Assembly (NCBI RefSeq): GCF_030010415.1
Contig: NZ_JASCSA010000013.1
Direction: 5' to 3' (one strand)
Origin: Cobetia amphilecti
Lineage (GTDB): Bacteria > Pseudomonadota > Gammaproteobacteria > Pseudomonadales > Halomonadaceae
Length of the DNA: 64,000 nt
Of the stretch, positions 36,756-54,780 are shown one piece after another; position 1 is the first letter of the stretch, and the number at the start of each line of letters is the position of its first letter. The notes beneath the pieces are model-generated. The model was not told the DNA's origin. It made no database searches and saw nothing but the letters and a program-made list of their open reading frames with translations. A program made the translations under genes and the position numbers.

Positions 36756-36947
36756 TTACTCACCTGACTTCTGGTTGAGCACAGTCTTAACCTGAGCAAT
36801 TTGGCGACGAGTCTGCTTGAGCAGGTGAACCTGACTCAGCTGGCCTGTTGCCTTCTGCATGCGCAGATTGAATTGCTCACGCAGCAGTTCGAACAACTGC
36901 TCCTGGAGCGCCTCGACTGACTTTTCACGGAGTTCTTGGGCTTTCAT
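36756..36947 (-). CDS. rpmC: 50S ribosomal protein L29
   Basis: This 63-residue uL29 is a helical hairpin at the peptide exit site that helps dock trigger factor and SRP. It has REKSVEALQEQLFELLREQFNLRMQ and HLLKQTRRQIAQVKTVLN. The ATG at 36947 overlaps the rplP stop by one base; a GTG one codon upstream is also possible. Length equals E. coli L29. Confidence 0.95.
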   Translation of the reverse strand: MKAQELREKSVEALQEQLFELLREQFNLRMQKATGQLSQVHLLKQTRRQIAQVKTVLNQKSGE

Positions 36948-37360
36948 CACATCACCGTCCGCTTAACAAAGGTGGTGGAGATCGGCATCTTCATAGCGGC
37001 CAGGCTAAATGCTTCACGGGCCAGCTCTTCGGATACACCTTCGATCTCGTAGAGGACCTTGCCGGGCTGGATCTGAGCGACCCAGTACTCGACAGAACCC
37101 TTACCTTTACCCATACGAACTTCCAACGGCTTGTTGGAGATCGGCTTGTCTGGGAAGACACGGATCCAGATCTTACCGCCACGCTTGACGTGACGAGTGA
37201 TGGCACGACGGCCAGCTTCGATCTGACGAGCGGTGATACGACCACGGCCGGTGGCTTTCAGGCCAAACTCACCAAAGCTTACCTTGCTTCCGCGATGCGC
37301 CAGGCCACGGTTGCGACCTTTCTGCATCTTGCGGAATTTCATACGCTTGGGCTGTAACAT
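36947..37360 (-). CDS. rplP: 50S ribosomal protein L16
   Basis: This 137-residue uL16 lies near the A-site tRNA. MLQPKRMKFRKMQKGRNRGLAHRG opens it, and GRITARQIEAGRRAITRHVKRGG and FPDKPISNKPLEVRMGKGKGSVE are nearly invariant; the Arg in EVRMGKGKG is the residue hydroxylated by YcfD in E. coli. It lies between rpsC and rpmC in the S10 operon. Confidence 0.97.
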   Translation of the reverse strand: MLQPKRMKFRKMQKGRNRGLAHRGSKVSFGEFGLKATGRGRITARQIEAGRRAITRHVKRGGKIWIRVFPDKPISNKPLEVRMGKGKGSVEYWVAQIQPGKVLYEIEGVSEELAREAFSLAAMKMPISTTFVKRTVM

Positions 37361-37371
37361 CGATTACCCCC

Positions 37372-38064
37372 TTACTTGCCTTTCTTCTTGGGTGCGGACG
37401 CGGGCTGCTTCGCCTTGGCTCGCACCTCTTCGATGCCACCGAGGATCTCGCCTTTGAAGATCCAGACCTTGACACCAATGATGCCGTAGGTGGTGTGAGC
37501 TTCGAAGGTGGAGTAATCAATGTCAGCACGCAGGGTGTGAAGCGGAACGCGGCCTTCGCGGTACCATTCGGTACGGGCGATTTCGGCACCGCCGAGACGA
37601 CCAGAGAGCTGAATCTTGATGCCCTTGGCGCCCAGACGCATTGCGTTCTGCACAGCACGCTTCATCGCACGACGGAACATGACACGACGCTCGAGCTGAC
37701 CTGCCACATTGGCAGCAACCAGCTTGGCATCGAGTTCCGGCTTGCGAATCTCCTCGATGTTGATGTGGACGGGAACGCCCATCATCTCGGAAACTTCACG
37801 ACGAAGGCGGTCGACATCTTCACCTTTCTTACCGATCACGATACCCGGACGGGCGGTGTGAATGGTAATACGGGCGTTGTTTGCCGGACGCTCGATGCTG
37901 ATGCGGCTCACGGAAGCGCTTTTCAGACGCTCTTCCAGGAATCCACGCACCTGCAGATCGTTGTTCAGTTTGTCGGCATAGGTAGCGCCTTCGGCGTACC
38001 AGACAGAGGTATGATCCTTGACAATACCCAGTCGGAAACCTGTCGGATTAACTTTCTGACCCAT
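37372..38064 (-). CDS. rpsC: 30S ribosomal protein S3
   Basis: This 230-residue uS3 forms part of the mRNA entry helicase. It starts MGQKVNPTGFRLGIVKDH and has the KH domain with the GXXG-type loop in GIVIGKKGEDVDRL. The Ala/Lys-rich tail after GEILGGIEEVRAK is variable in the family. It lies ten bases after rplV. Confidence 0.97.
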   Translation of the reverse strand: MGQKVNPTGFRLGIVKDHTSVWYAEGATYADKLNNDLQVRGFLEERLKSASVSRISIERPANNARITIHTARPGIVIGKKGEDVDRLRREVSEMMGVPVHINIEEIRKPELDAKLVAANVAGQLERRVMFRRAMKRAVQNAMRLGAKGIKIQLSGRLGGAEIARTEWYREGRVPLHTLRADIDYSTFEAHTTYGIIGVKVWIFKGEILGGIEEVRAKAKQPASAPKKKGK

Positions 38065-38074
38065 TGGTCGTCTC

Positions 38075-38407
38075 CTACTTCTCGGCTACCTTGACGGTGA
38101 TATGACAAGTGCGCTTCAAGATACGATCCGCACGGCCTTTGGCACGTGGCTGGATGCGCTTGAGCGTCATGCCCTCGTCGACACAGATAGTCGAGACGCG
38201 AAGCTCGTCAATGTCCATGCCGTTGTTTTCTTCCGCATTCGCGATCGCGGACTGCAGAACCTTGCGAACAATCTTCGCGGCCTTCTTCGGTGAGAAAGCG
38301 AGCAGATTCAGCGCCTCGGCGACCGGCTTACCGCGCACCTGGTCAGCCACCAAACGGGCCTTCTGGGCGGATAAACGAGCGCCGCGCAGCTTAGCAGCTA
38401 CTTCCAT
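38075..38407 (-). CDS. rplV: 50S ribosomal protein L22
   Basis: This 110-residue uL22 extends a beta-hairpin into the exit tunnel. LSAQKARLVADQVRGKPVAEALNLL and the hairpin tip RIQPRAKGRADRILKRTCH are conserved and show none of the deletions that give macrolide resistance. Length equals E. coli L22. Confidence 0.97.
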   Translation of the reverse strand: MEVAAKLRGARLSAQKARLVADQVRGKPVAEALNLLAFSPKKAAKIVRKVLQSAIANAEENNGMDIDELRVSTICVDEGMTLKRIQPRAKGRADRILKRTCHITVKVAEK

Positions 38408-38426
38408 CTCTTAAATCCTCTCTGGC

Positions 38427-38702
38427 TTACCGTTTGGCTTTTTTATCTGCAGCGTGCCCGCGGTATGTGCGGGTGGCAGCAAACTCGCCGAGCTTGTGAC
38501 CGACCATTTCCTCAGAAACGAGAACCGGGACATGCTGGCGACCGTTATGGACGGCAATGGTGAGCCCGACCATGTTCGGCAGGATCATGGAACGACGCGA
38601 CCAGGTCTTGATCGGTTTGCGGTCGTTCTTTTCCACTGCTGTCTCAACCTTCTTCAGCAGATGAAGGTCAATAAAAGGACCTTTCTTCAGTGAACGTGGC
38701 AC
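38427..38702 (-). CDS. rpsS: 30S ribosomal protein S19
   Basis: This 91-residue uS19 of the 30S head starts MPRSLKKGPFIDLHLLKKVE and carries SRRSMILPNMVGLTIAVHNGR and KLGEFAATRTYRGH. It lies between rplB and rplV in the S10 operon. Confidence 0.97.
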   Translation of the reverse strand: MPRSLKKGPFIDLHLLKKVETAVEKNDRKPIKTWSRRSMILPNMVGLTIAVHNGRQHVPVLVSEEMVGHKLGEFAATRTYRGHAADKKAKR

Positions 38703-38724
38703 AGCCGTTACCCCTCAATATCTG

Positions 38725-39552
38725 TTACTTGGCCTTGCGGCGACGGACGATAAGCTTATCGGTGCGCTTGTTCTTGCGAGTCTTGTGACCCTTGGTCGGG
38801 ACGCCCCACGGGCTGACCGGGTGACGGCCACCAGAGGTACGACCTTCACCACCACCATGCGGGTGATCGACCGGGTTCATCGCGACACCGCGAACAGTCG
38901 GGCGCACGCCTCTCCAACGCTTAGCACCGGCCTTGCCCAGTTGACGGAGGCTGTGCTCGGAGTTGCCCACTTCGCCGAGAGTTGCACGGCATTCGGACAG
39001 CACCTTACGCATCTCGCCAGAGCGCAGACGCAGCGTGGTGTAGTTACCGTCACGTGCCACGACCTGGGCACTGGTACCTGCACTACGAGCGATCTGGGCG
39101 CCCTTGCCTGGCTTCAGCTCTACACAGTGAACGGTGGAACCCACCGGGACATTGCGCAGCGGCAGAGCGTTGCCTTTCTTGATCGGTGCGTTAACACCAG
39201 ACTCGAGACGATCGCCAGCAGAGACACCTTTCGGTGCAATGATGTAGCGACGTTCGCCGTCAAGGTACTTCACCAGCGCGATGTTCGCGCTACGGTTCGG
39301 ATCGTACTCCAGACGCTCAACGATGGCCGGAATGCCATCCTTGTTGCGCTTGAAATCGACCAGACGGTAATGGTGACGATGACCACCGCCGATGTGGCGA
39401 GTAGTGATGCGACCATTATTGTTACGACCACCGGACTTTGACTGCTTTTCAAGCAGCGGAGCGTACGCGCGACCTTTGAAAAGTTCGTCATTGACGACCT
39501 TTACCAGGTGGCGGCGACCGGCGGAGGTAGGTTTTGTCTTAACAATTGCCAT
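38725..39552 (-). CDS. rplB: 50S ribosomal protein L2
   Basis: This 275-residue uL2 is close to the peptidyl transferase centre. It has the RNA-binding OB/SH3 region and the MNPVDHPHGGGEGRTSGGRHP block with the critical His (VDHPHGGGEG). E. coli L2 has 273 residues. MAIVKTKPTSAGRRHLVKVV opens the protein. It lies between rplW and rpsS. Confidence 0.97.
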   Translation of the reverse strand: MAIVKTKPTSAGRRHLVKVVNDELFKGRAYAPLLEKQSKSGGRNNNGRITTRHIGGGHRHHYRLVDFKRNKDGIPAIVERLEYDPNRSANIALVKYLDGERRYIIAPKGVSAGDRLESGVNAPIKKGNALPLRNVPVGSTVHCVELKPGKGAQIARSAGTSAQVVARDGNYTTLRLRSGEMRKVLSECRATLGEVGNSEHSLRQLGKAGAKRWRGVRPTVRGVAMNPVDHPHGGGEGRTSGGRHPVSPWGVPTKGHKTRKNKRTDKLIVRRRKAK

Positions 39553-39568
39553 GTTCCGTACTCCTGCC

Positions 39569-39865
39569 TTACTCGGCGCCAGAGAAGTCTTCGATGGTCT
39601 CGCCGGCGGCCAGAGTTACATAGGCCTTGCGATAACCAGCGCGACGACCAACACCGCGAGCGGTGCGCTTGGTCTTGCCTTTCATGTTCAGAACCTGAAC
39701 ACGATCGACTTTCTTACCAAACAGCGCTTCGACGGCTTTCTTGATTTCGGGCTTTGTCGCGTCGCTGGCAACCTTGAACACGTACTGGTTGTTCTCGGCA
39801 GCGACCGCGGCCTTCTCGGTCATGTGAGGACCAAGCAGGACCTTGAATACGCGTTCCTGATTCAT
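39569..39865 (-). CDS. rplW: 50S ribosomal protein L23
   Basis: This 98-residue uL23 forms the main docking site for trigger factor and SRP at the tunnel exit. LLGPHMTEKAAVAAENNQYVFKV and FGKKVDRVQVLNMKGKTKR are typical, including the exposed Glu of the trigger-factor contact. Its ATG overlaps the rplD stop by four bases, indicating translational coupling. Confidence 0.96.
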   Translation of the reverse strand: MNQERVFKVLLGPHMTEKAAVAAENNQYVFKVASDATKPEIKKAVEALFGKKVDRVQVLNMKGKTKRTARGVGRRAGYRKAYVTLAAGETIEDFSGAE

Positions 39866-40467
39866 CCCAGGTTCTCCTCGAACTTGCGCAGGGCAGCGAC
39901 AGTCATCAGCACCTTGTCGTAACCGACGAGGCTGACCGGGTCAGCGCCAGCGACATTGACGACGTCAACATACGGGATGTTGCGCGCGGCCAGGTACAGG
40001 TTGACGTCCTGCTCTTCAGTGACGATCAGCGCTTTCTCAAGGCCCAGTTCCTGGAGCTTGGCGATCAGCAGCTTGGTCTTCGGAGCTTCGACGCTGATAG
40101 CATCGACCGCGACCAGGCGATCCTGACGGACCAGCTCGGACAGGATGGAACGCATGGCAGCGCGATACATCTTGCGGTTGACCTTGTGCGAGTGATCCTG
40201 AGGACGCGCTGCAAAGGTCACACCGCCAGAACGCCACAGCGGGGAACGGATGGTACCGGCACGTGCACGACCAGTACCTTTCTGACGCCACGGCTTCTTG
40301 CCACCGCCGGACACGTCAGAACGGGTCTTCTGAGCCACGGTACCTTGACGTGCACCAGCCAGATAGGCGGTGACGACCTGGTGAACCAGAGCCTCGTTGA
40401 AGTCCTTACCAAAGGTGGCATCGGAGACGTCTACTGCGCCGCCTGCACCTGCAAGATTAAGATTCAT
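39862..40467 (-). CDS. rplD: 50S ribosomal protein L4
   Basis: This 201-residue uL4 lines the exit tunnel and in E. coli also represses its own S10 operon through the rpsJ leader. The tunnel loop with KKPWRQKGTGRARAGTIRSPLWRSGG is intact. Length equals E. coli L4. Because the rpsJ leader here is only about 56 bases, the E. coli autoregulation may be absent or altered. Confidence 0.97.
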   Translation of the reverse strand: MNLNLAGAGGAVDVSDATFGKDFNEALVHQVVTAYLAGARQGTVAQKTRSDVSGGGKKPWRQKGTGRARAGTIRSPLWRSGGVTFAARPQDHSHKVNRKMYRAAMRSILSELVRQDRLVAVDAISVEAPKTKLLIAKLQELGLEKALIVTEEQDVNLYLAARNIPYVDVVNVAGADPVSLVGYDKVLMTVAALRKFEENLG

Positions 40468-40480
40468 CGGTTAATTCCCC

Positions 40481-41119
40481 TCAGCGAGCTTTCACAGCGG
40501 AACGCACGATCACTTCGCCGCCCGGAGCACCTGGAACGGCACCCTTGACCAGCAGAAGATTGCGTTCAGCGTCGACGCGGACCACTTCCAGGCTCTGGAC
40601 GGTGGAACGGACGTTGCCCATCTGGCCAGCCATCTTCTTACCTTTGAAGACGCGGCCCGGGGTCTGACAGTTACCGATGGAACCCGGCGCGCGGTGCGAC
40701 AGTGAGTTACCGTGGGTAGCGTCTTGGGTGCGGAAGTTCCAGCGCTTAACTGCGCCCTGGAAACCTTTACCCTTGGAGGTACCGGTCACGTCAATCTTTT
40801 GACCAGCTTCAAAGAGGGATACGGTGAGTTCGCCGCCCACTGCAGGAGCTTCGTCGCCTTCGTTCAGGCGGAATTCCATCAGGGTACGGCCAGCCTCAAC
40901 ACCCGCCTTGGCATACTGACCAGCAGTTGCCTTGGTGAGGTGCTTGGCTTTACGAGAGCCAGTTGTCACCTGAATAGCATTGTAGCCGTCAGTCTCGAGA
41001 GACTTGATGGTCACGATGCGGTTCGGCTCAACTTCAATCACGGTAACCGGCACAGAGGCGCCAGCTTCGGTGAAGACACGGGTCATCCCGGCCTTCTTAC
41101 CGACTAAACCGATAGACAT
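40481..41119 (-). CDS. rplC: 50S ribosomal protein L3
   Basis: This 212-residue uL3 initiates 50S assembly. MSIGLVGKKAGMTRVFTEAGASVPVTVIE opens it and GNSLSHRAPGSIGNCQTPG spans the site of the Gln methylated by PrmB in E. coli. AAAGGAG precedes the ATG. It is separated from rpsJ by an unusually long 146-base spacer. Confidence 0.97.
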   Translation of the reverse strand: MSIGLVGKKAGMTRVFTEAGASVPVTVIEVEPNRIVTIKSLETDGYNAIQVTTGSRKAKHLTKATAGQYAKAGVEAGRTLMEFRLNEGDEAPAVGGELTVSLFEAGQKIDVTGTSKGKGFQGAVKRWNFRTQDATHGNSLSHRAPGSIGNCQTPGRVFKGKKMAGQMGNVRSTVQSLEVVRVDAERNLLLVKGAVPGAPGGEVIVRSAVKAR

Positions 41120-41265
41120 GTTCAGTCTCCTTTAGTGTACGGGGCTGTCACCCGCTATGGCTGCCCTTTCCAGAGCATTCCACTAGCACATTGTATGACG
41201 CCATCCCGGCGTGGCGGCTGCTGCTCTATCAGTGAGAGCGCTGGGCCGCAGTGACTAGTGAGGTA
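41120..41265 (-). other. 146-base spacer between rpsJ and rplC
   Basis: No gene fits here. On the minus strand the spacer contains ACGCC-GGGAT-GGCGT (a 5-bp stem with a 5-nt loop) and a GC-rich stretch after the rpsJ stop, followed by the rplC ribosome-binding site. Other gaps in this operon are under about 25 bases, apart from this one, so it may hold a control element. Confidence 0.4.
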
Positions 41266-41577
41266 TCAGTCAACCTTGATCTGGACGTCCACACCGGCAG
41301 CCAGGTCAAGCTTCATCAGCGCGTCGACAGTCTTCTCTGTCGGCTCGACGATGTCGAGAACGCGCTTGTGGGTACGAATCTCATACTGGTCACGCGCGTC
41401 CTTGTTGACGTGCGGAGAGACCAGGATGGTGTAACGCTCGCGACGGGTCGGCAGCGGGATCGGGCCACGAACCTGAGCACCGGTACGCTTTGCAGTTTCA
41501 ACGATCTCTGCAGAGGACTGGTCGATCAGACGGTGGTCGAATGCTTTCAACCGGATGCGAATCTTCTGGTTTTGCAT
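41266..41577 (-). CDS. rpsJ: 30S ribosomal protein S10 / NusE
   Basis: This 103-residue uS10 is both a 30S head protein and the NusE partner of NusB and NusG in antitermination. It starts MQNQKIRIRLKAFDHRLIDQS and contains GPIPLPTRRERYTILVSPHVNKDARDQ-type sequence. The ATG at 41577 gives the E. coli length; the open frame continues 15 codons upstream in non-coding leader. It is the first gene of the S10 operon, downstream of a consensus sigma70 promoter. Confidence 0.97.
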   Translation of the reverse strand: MQNQKIRIRLKAFDHRLIDQSSAEIVETAKRTGAQVRGPIPLPTRRERYTILVSPHVNKDARDQYEIRTHKRVLDIVEPTEKTVDALMKLDLAAGVDVQIKVD

Positions 41578-41639
41578 TGCCCAAAACTCCAATGGATGTC
41601 GACGGCGTAGGCCGTCACCCACGCATTCAAAGGATGCGC

Positions 41640-41668
41640 ATTATAGGCAGACTGACATCAGGTGTCAA
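41640..41668 (-). promoter_or_regulatory. Consensus sigma70 promoter of the S10 operon
   Basis: On the minus strand, TTGACA (41663-41668) and TATAAT (41640-41645) are both perfect and 17 bp apart. Transcription would start near 41633, giving a leader of about 56 bases that contains a small GACGGC-loop-GCCGTC hairpin (41601-41616). Confidence 0.9.
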
Positions 41669-41676
41669 ACATGCGA

Positions 41677-41703
41677 GAAAAGGGGGCCCATCAGGGCCCC
41701 CTT
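41677..41703 (-). terminator. Intrinsic terminator after tuf
   Basis: A perfect 10-bp stem (41680-41689 with 41694-41703) has a 4-nt loop. On the minus strand TTTC follows. It lies 22 bases past the tuf stop and just upstream of the S10 promoter, separating the str and S10 operons. Confidence 0.85.
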
Positions 41704-41724
41704 CTGTGTCAGGTAAGGAGAACC

Positions 41725-42918
<1,194 letters not shown>

Positions 42919-42947
42919 TGCTATAACCTCTTTCGTTAGCTAATCGG

Positions 42948-45065
42948 TTACTTCTGGTTGATGACGGCTTCGACGATGCTGTTCGGCGCTTCGTCGTATT
43001 TCGCAAACTCCATGGAGTAGCTTGCGCGGCCCTGGGTCTGTGAGCGCAGGTCGGTCGCATAACCGAACATCTCACCCAGCGGCACCAGTGCATTGATGAT
43101 CTTGCCTGTGGAAGAGTCATCCATGCCCTGAACGAGACCACGACGACGGTTCAGGTCGCCCATGACGTCACCCATGAAATCTTCAGGGGTTACGACTTCG
43201 ACTTTCATGAGCGGCTCAAGCAGCACTGCACCCGCTTTCGGGGCACCGGCCTTGATCGCCATGGAAGAGGCAACCTTGAACGCAGTCTCGTTGGAGTCGA
43301 CGTCGTGGTAGGAACCATCGAACAGCGTGACCTTGACGTCGATCATCGGATAACCGGCGATGACACCATTCTTGAGCTGCTCAGCGGCGCCCTTCTCGAC
43401 GGCCGGCACGTATTCCTTCGGAACAGCACCACCGACGATTTCGGACACGAACTTGAAGGTCATTTCTTCGTCGTCGCCCTTGTCCTCTGCAGTCAGAGGC
43501 TCAATGCGGACCCAGACGTGACCGAACTGACCACGACCACCGGACTGACGAACGAACTTGCCTTCCTGCTCGACCTTGGTACGAATGGTCTCACGGTAAG
43601 CCACCTGCGGCTTGCCGATGTTCGCCTCGACATTGAACTCGCGACGCATACGGTCAACGAGGATGTCCAGGTGAAGCTCACCCATACCGGAGATGATGGT
43701 CTGGCCAGACTCTTCGTCTGTCTCGACGCGGAAGGACGGATCTTCCTGGGCCAGCTTGCCCAGTGCGATACCCATCTTTTCCTGGTCAGCCTTGGACTTC
43801 GGCTCGACGGCAACGGAAATCACCGGCTCCGGGAATTCCATGCGTTCAAGGACGATCTTGTGATCCGGGTCACACAGGGTGTCACCGGTGGTCACGTCTT
43901 TCAGACCGATGCATGCCGCGATATCGCCGGCATACACTTCCTTGATCTCCTCACGAGAGTTGGAGTGCATCTGGACGATACGACCGACGCGCTCCTTCTT
44001 GCTCTTGACGGAGTTGAAGACACCATCACCAGACTTCAGCACGCCCGAGTAGACGCGGATGAAGGTCAGGGTACCCACGAACGGATCGGTCGCGATCTTG
44101 AACGCCAGCGCCGCGAACGGAGCCTTGTCGTCAGCTTCGCGGGTCTCGATGGTGCCGTCCTTATCGTCAAGCTCACCTTCGATGGCCTTGACTTCAAGCG
44201 GAGACGGCATGTATTCGATGACCGCATCCAGAACGGCCTGGACACCCTTGTTCTTGAAGGCAGAACCACAGGTCACGAGGCAGATTTCGTTGGCCAGGGT
44301 ACGCTGACGCAGCGCAGCCTTGACTTCTTCCTCGGACAGCTCGCCTTCTTCAAGGTACTTGTCCATCAGCTCTTCGGACGCTTCAGCAGCAGACTCGAGC
44401 ATATGTTCACGCCATTCGGCAGCTGTATCTTGCAGCTCGGCCGGAATGTCGATCAGCTCGTAGTTCATGCCGTGATTGTCTTCGTCCCAGACAATGGCCT
44501 TCATCTTGATCAGGTCGATGACGCCCTTGAACTCGTCTTCCGCACCCCAGTTGATCTGGATCGGGACGGCGTTCGCGCCCAGGCGCTTGCGCACCTGCTC
44601 GACGACCATGAAGAAGTCCGCGCCAGCGCGGTCCATCTTGTTGACGAAGATCATGCGCGGAACTTCGTAACGGTTGGCCTGACGCCAGACAGTCTCTGTC
44701 TGCGGCTGGACACCGGAAGAAGCACACAGCACCACGACCGCACCATCGAGAACACGCAGTGAACGCTCGACTTCAACAGTGAAGTCAACGTGCCCCGGAG
44801 TATCGATGATGTTGATACGGTGCTCGTCGAACTGCTTGCTCATGCCCTGCCAGAAGCAGGTGGTCGCCGCAGAGGTTATCGTGATGCCACGTTCCTGTTC
44901 CTGCTCCATCCAGTCCATGGTGGCAGCACCATCGTGGACTTCGCCGACCTTATGAGACAGGCCGGTATAGAACAGGACGCGCTCGGTAGTGGTAGTCTTA
45001 CCGGCGTCGACGTGGGCACAGATACCGATGTTGCGGTAACGCTTAAGTGGAGTCTTGCGTGCCAC
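42948..45065 (-). CDS. fusA: Elongation factor G
   Basis: This 705-residue translocation GTPase (E. coli 704) has AHVDAGKTTTTERVLFYTG, DTPGHVDF and NKMDRAGADF as its G motifs. The GAATMDWMEQEQERGITITSA switch I region is intact, and domain IV carries the SGGRGQFGHVWVRIEP block. Translation starts at a GTG with GGGGAT upstream. It lies between rpsG (18 bases) and tuf in the str operon. Confidence 0.98.
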   Translation of the reverse strand: MARKTPLKRYRNIGICAHVDAGKTTTTERVLFYTGLSHKVGEVHDGAATMDWMEQEQERGITITSAATTCFWQGMSKQFDEHRINIIDTPGHVDFTVEVERSLRVLDGAVVVLCASSGVQPQTETVWRQANRYEVPRMIFVNKMDRAGADFFMVVEQVRKRLGANAVPIQINWGAEDEFKGVIDLIKMKAIVWDEDNHGMNYELIDIPAELQDTAAEWREHMLESAAEASEELMDKYLEEGELSEEEVKAALRQRTLANEICLVTCGSAFKNKGVQAVLDAVIEYMPSPLEVKAIEGELDDKDGTIETREADDKAPFAALAFKIATDPFVGTLTFIRVYSGVLKSGDGVFNSVKSKKERVGRIVQMHSNSREEIKEVYAGDIAACIGLKDVTTGDTLCDPDHKIVLERMEFPEPVISVAVEPKSKADQEKMGIALGKLAQEDPSFRVETDEESGQTIISGMGELHLDILVDRMRREFNVEANIGKPQVAYRETIRTKVEQEGKFVRQSGGRGQFGHVWVRIEPLTAEDKGDDEEMTFKFVSEIVGGAVPKEYVPAVEKGAAEQLKNGVIAGYPMIDVKVTLFDGSYHDVDSNETAFKVASSMAIKAGAPKAGAVLLEPLMKVEVVTPEDFMGDVMGDLNRRRGLVQGMDDSSTGKIINALVPLGEMFGYATDLRSQTQGRASYSMEFAKYDEAPNSIVEAVINQK

Positions 45066-45083
45066 GGTGAGTATCCCCGTTGT

Positions 45084-45554
45084 TTAGAAGCGGTAGTGGG
45101 AGAAGGCCTTGTTGGCTTCTGCCATGCGGTGCACGTCTTCACGCTTCTTCACAGCAGAACCCTTGCCTTCAGCGGCATCCAGGATCTCGCCAGAGAGGCG
45201 CTGCACCATGGTCTTTTCGCCGCGCTTGCGCGCAGCGTCCACCAGCCAACGCATGGCCAGTGCCTGACGACGGGAAGGACGAACTTCAACCGGCACCTGG
45301 TAGGTTGCACCACCAACACGACGGGACTTCACTTCGACCATCGGCTGGATGGCTTCCAGCGCCTTGTCGAAGAGGTCCAGCGGCTCGTCATTGGAGCGTT
45401 CGGCAACACGATCGAGAGCACCGTAAACGATGCGCTCAGCTGCAGACTTCTTGCCGCTGATCATCAGGTGGTTCATGAACTTGGCCAGGCGCTCGCTTCC
45501 GAACTTCGGATCCGGCAGGATTTCGCGCTTAGCTGCTACACGTCTTCTAGGCAT
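45084..45554 (-). CDS. rpsG: 30S ribosomal protein S7
   Basis: This 156-residue uS7 nucleates assembly of the 30S head; in E. coli it represses the str operon by binding the rpsL-rpsG gap. It starts MPRRRVAAKREILPDPKFGSE and contains FMNHLMISGKKSAAERIVYGAL. The 101-base gap to rpsL could hold such a site, but no structure was derived. Confidence 0.97.
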   Translation of the reverse strand: MPRRRVAAKREILPDPKFGSERLAKFMNHLMISGKKSAAERIVYGALDRVAERSNDEPLDLFDKALEAIQPMVEVKSRRVGGATYQVPVEVRPSRRQALAMRWLVDAARKRGEKTMVQRLSGEILDAAEGKGSAVKKREDVHRMAEANKAFSHYRF

Positions 45555-45655
45555 GATAAGCCCTCAGTAGAAGGGTCCTTCAGGTAAACCCGGGACGCCT
45601 CGCGTTGGACGCGACGCCCGACCTTACTCTTATCAGACCGATATTAAACTTTGAA

Positions 45656-46030
45656 TTACGCCTTCGGACGCTTGGCGCCGTACTTGGAACGACCTTGCTT
45701 ACGACCTTGAACGCCAGAGGTATCCAGTGCACCACGAACGGTGTGGTAACGGACACCCGGCAAATCCTTCACACGACCGCCACGGATCAGAACAACAGAG
45801 TGTTCCTGAAGGTTGTGACCTTCACCGCCGATGTACGAAGAAACTTCGAAGCCGTTGGTCAGACGAACACGGCAAACCTTACGGAGTGCGGAGTTCGGCT
45901 TCTTCGGGGTAGTAGTGTATACACGGGTACACACGCCACGCTTCTGCGGACATGCCTGCAGCGCAGGGACGTCGCTCTTGGACGCCTGACGCTTGCGCGG
46001 CTTGCGCACGAGCTGGTTAACGGTTGCCAT
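45656..46030 (-). CDS. rpsL: 30S ribosomal protein S12
   Basis: This 124-residue uS12 sits at the decoding centre. MATVNQLVRKPRKRQASKSDVP opens it. TTPKKPNSALRKV and VKDLPGVRYHTVRG carry the wild-type Lys residues whose changes give streptomycin resistance, so the genotype appears sensitive. The start at 46030 follows E. coli; upstream codons have no similarity. It is the first str-operon gene, behind a sigma70 promoter. Confidence 0.97.
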   Translation of the reverse strand: MATVNQLVRKPRKRQASKSDVPALQACPQKRGVCTRVYTTTPKKPNSALRKVCRVRLTNGFEVSSYIGGEGHNLQEHSVVLIRGGRVKDLPGVRYHTVRGALDTSGVQGRKQGRSKYGAKRPKA

Positions 46031-46105
46031 TTGCTTGCTCCAATGGGTTGTACTGCCTTCCAACGACAGGACAGGATTCACCCGCCCTATTGTTAAAGGC
46101 TGCAT

Positions 46106-46135
46106 ATTCTAGGGCTTGGGCCACAAGGGCGTCAA
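46106..46135 (-). promoter_or_regulatory. Promoter of the str operon (rpsL)
   Basis: On the minus strand TTGACG (46130-46135) and TAGAAT (46106-46111) are 18 bp apart. The -35 element directly abuts the hairpin that follows rpoC. The leader to rpsL would be about 70 bases. Confidence 0.75.
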
Positions 46136-46158
46136 CCCCGCCGTCAGAGACGGCGGGG
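46136..46158 (-). terminator. Hairpin after rpoC
   Basis: CCCCGCCGTC (46136-46145) pairs perfectly with 46149-46158 around a 3-nt loop, nine bases past the rpoC stop. Only two T follow on the minus strand before the str -35 element, so termination may be partial. Confidence 0.55.
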
Positions 46159-46167
46159 CGCAAGACC

Positions 46168-50409
<4,242 letters not shown>

Positions 50410-50437
50410 GGGTCGCTCCGTTGCGGAGTTGTCATGG

Positions 50438-50468
50438 GCAAAGCCTGGCTGCTGACACCAGGCTTTGC
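50438..50468 (-). other. Intercistronic hairpin between rpoB and rpoC
   Basis: GCAAAGCCTGG (50438-50448) pairs perfectly with 50458-50468 around a 9-nt loop in the 88-base gap. No T run follows. It could be a processing or stability element. Confidence 0.6.
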
Positions 50469-50497
50469 GGACCGTCAATACTTGTGGCTTTTCGGCG

Positions 50498-54574
<4,077 letters not shown>

Positions 54575-54711
54575 CTGTATTCCCCAGCTTGTTCACCTTG
54601 GGTGACCGATGCGTGGTCGGCTCATACCTGATGGCGCGGCGATGTCCATCAGGCGCGGACGGCAAGCCTCCCTTGCGGGCTGGCTCGCCGTCATAATTCG
54701 TCTTGCAACAG

Positions 54712-54743
54712 AAAAAGGCTGGTGGCGGAGTCCGCCACCAGCC
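54712..54743 (-). terminator. Attenuator/terminator between rplL and rpoB
   Basis: GGCTGGTGGCGG (54717-54728) pairs perfectly with 54732-54743 around a 3-nt loop, and five T follow on the minus strand. It lies 38 bases after the rplL stop. A partial terminator at this place in E. coli keeps polymerase genes below ribosomal protein genes. Confidence 0.88.
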
Positions 54744-54780
54744 AGGAAGCTTACGCAGCGTGCGCAGCCTGGAACACGAG

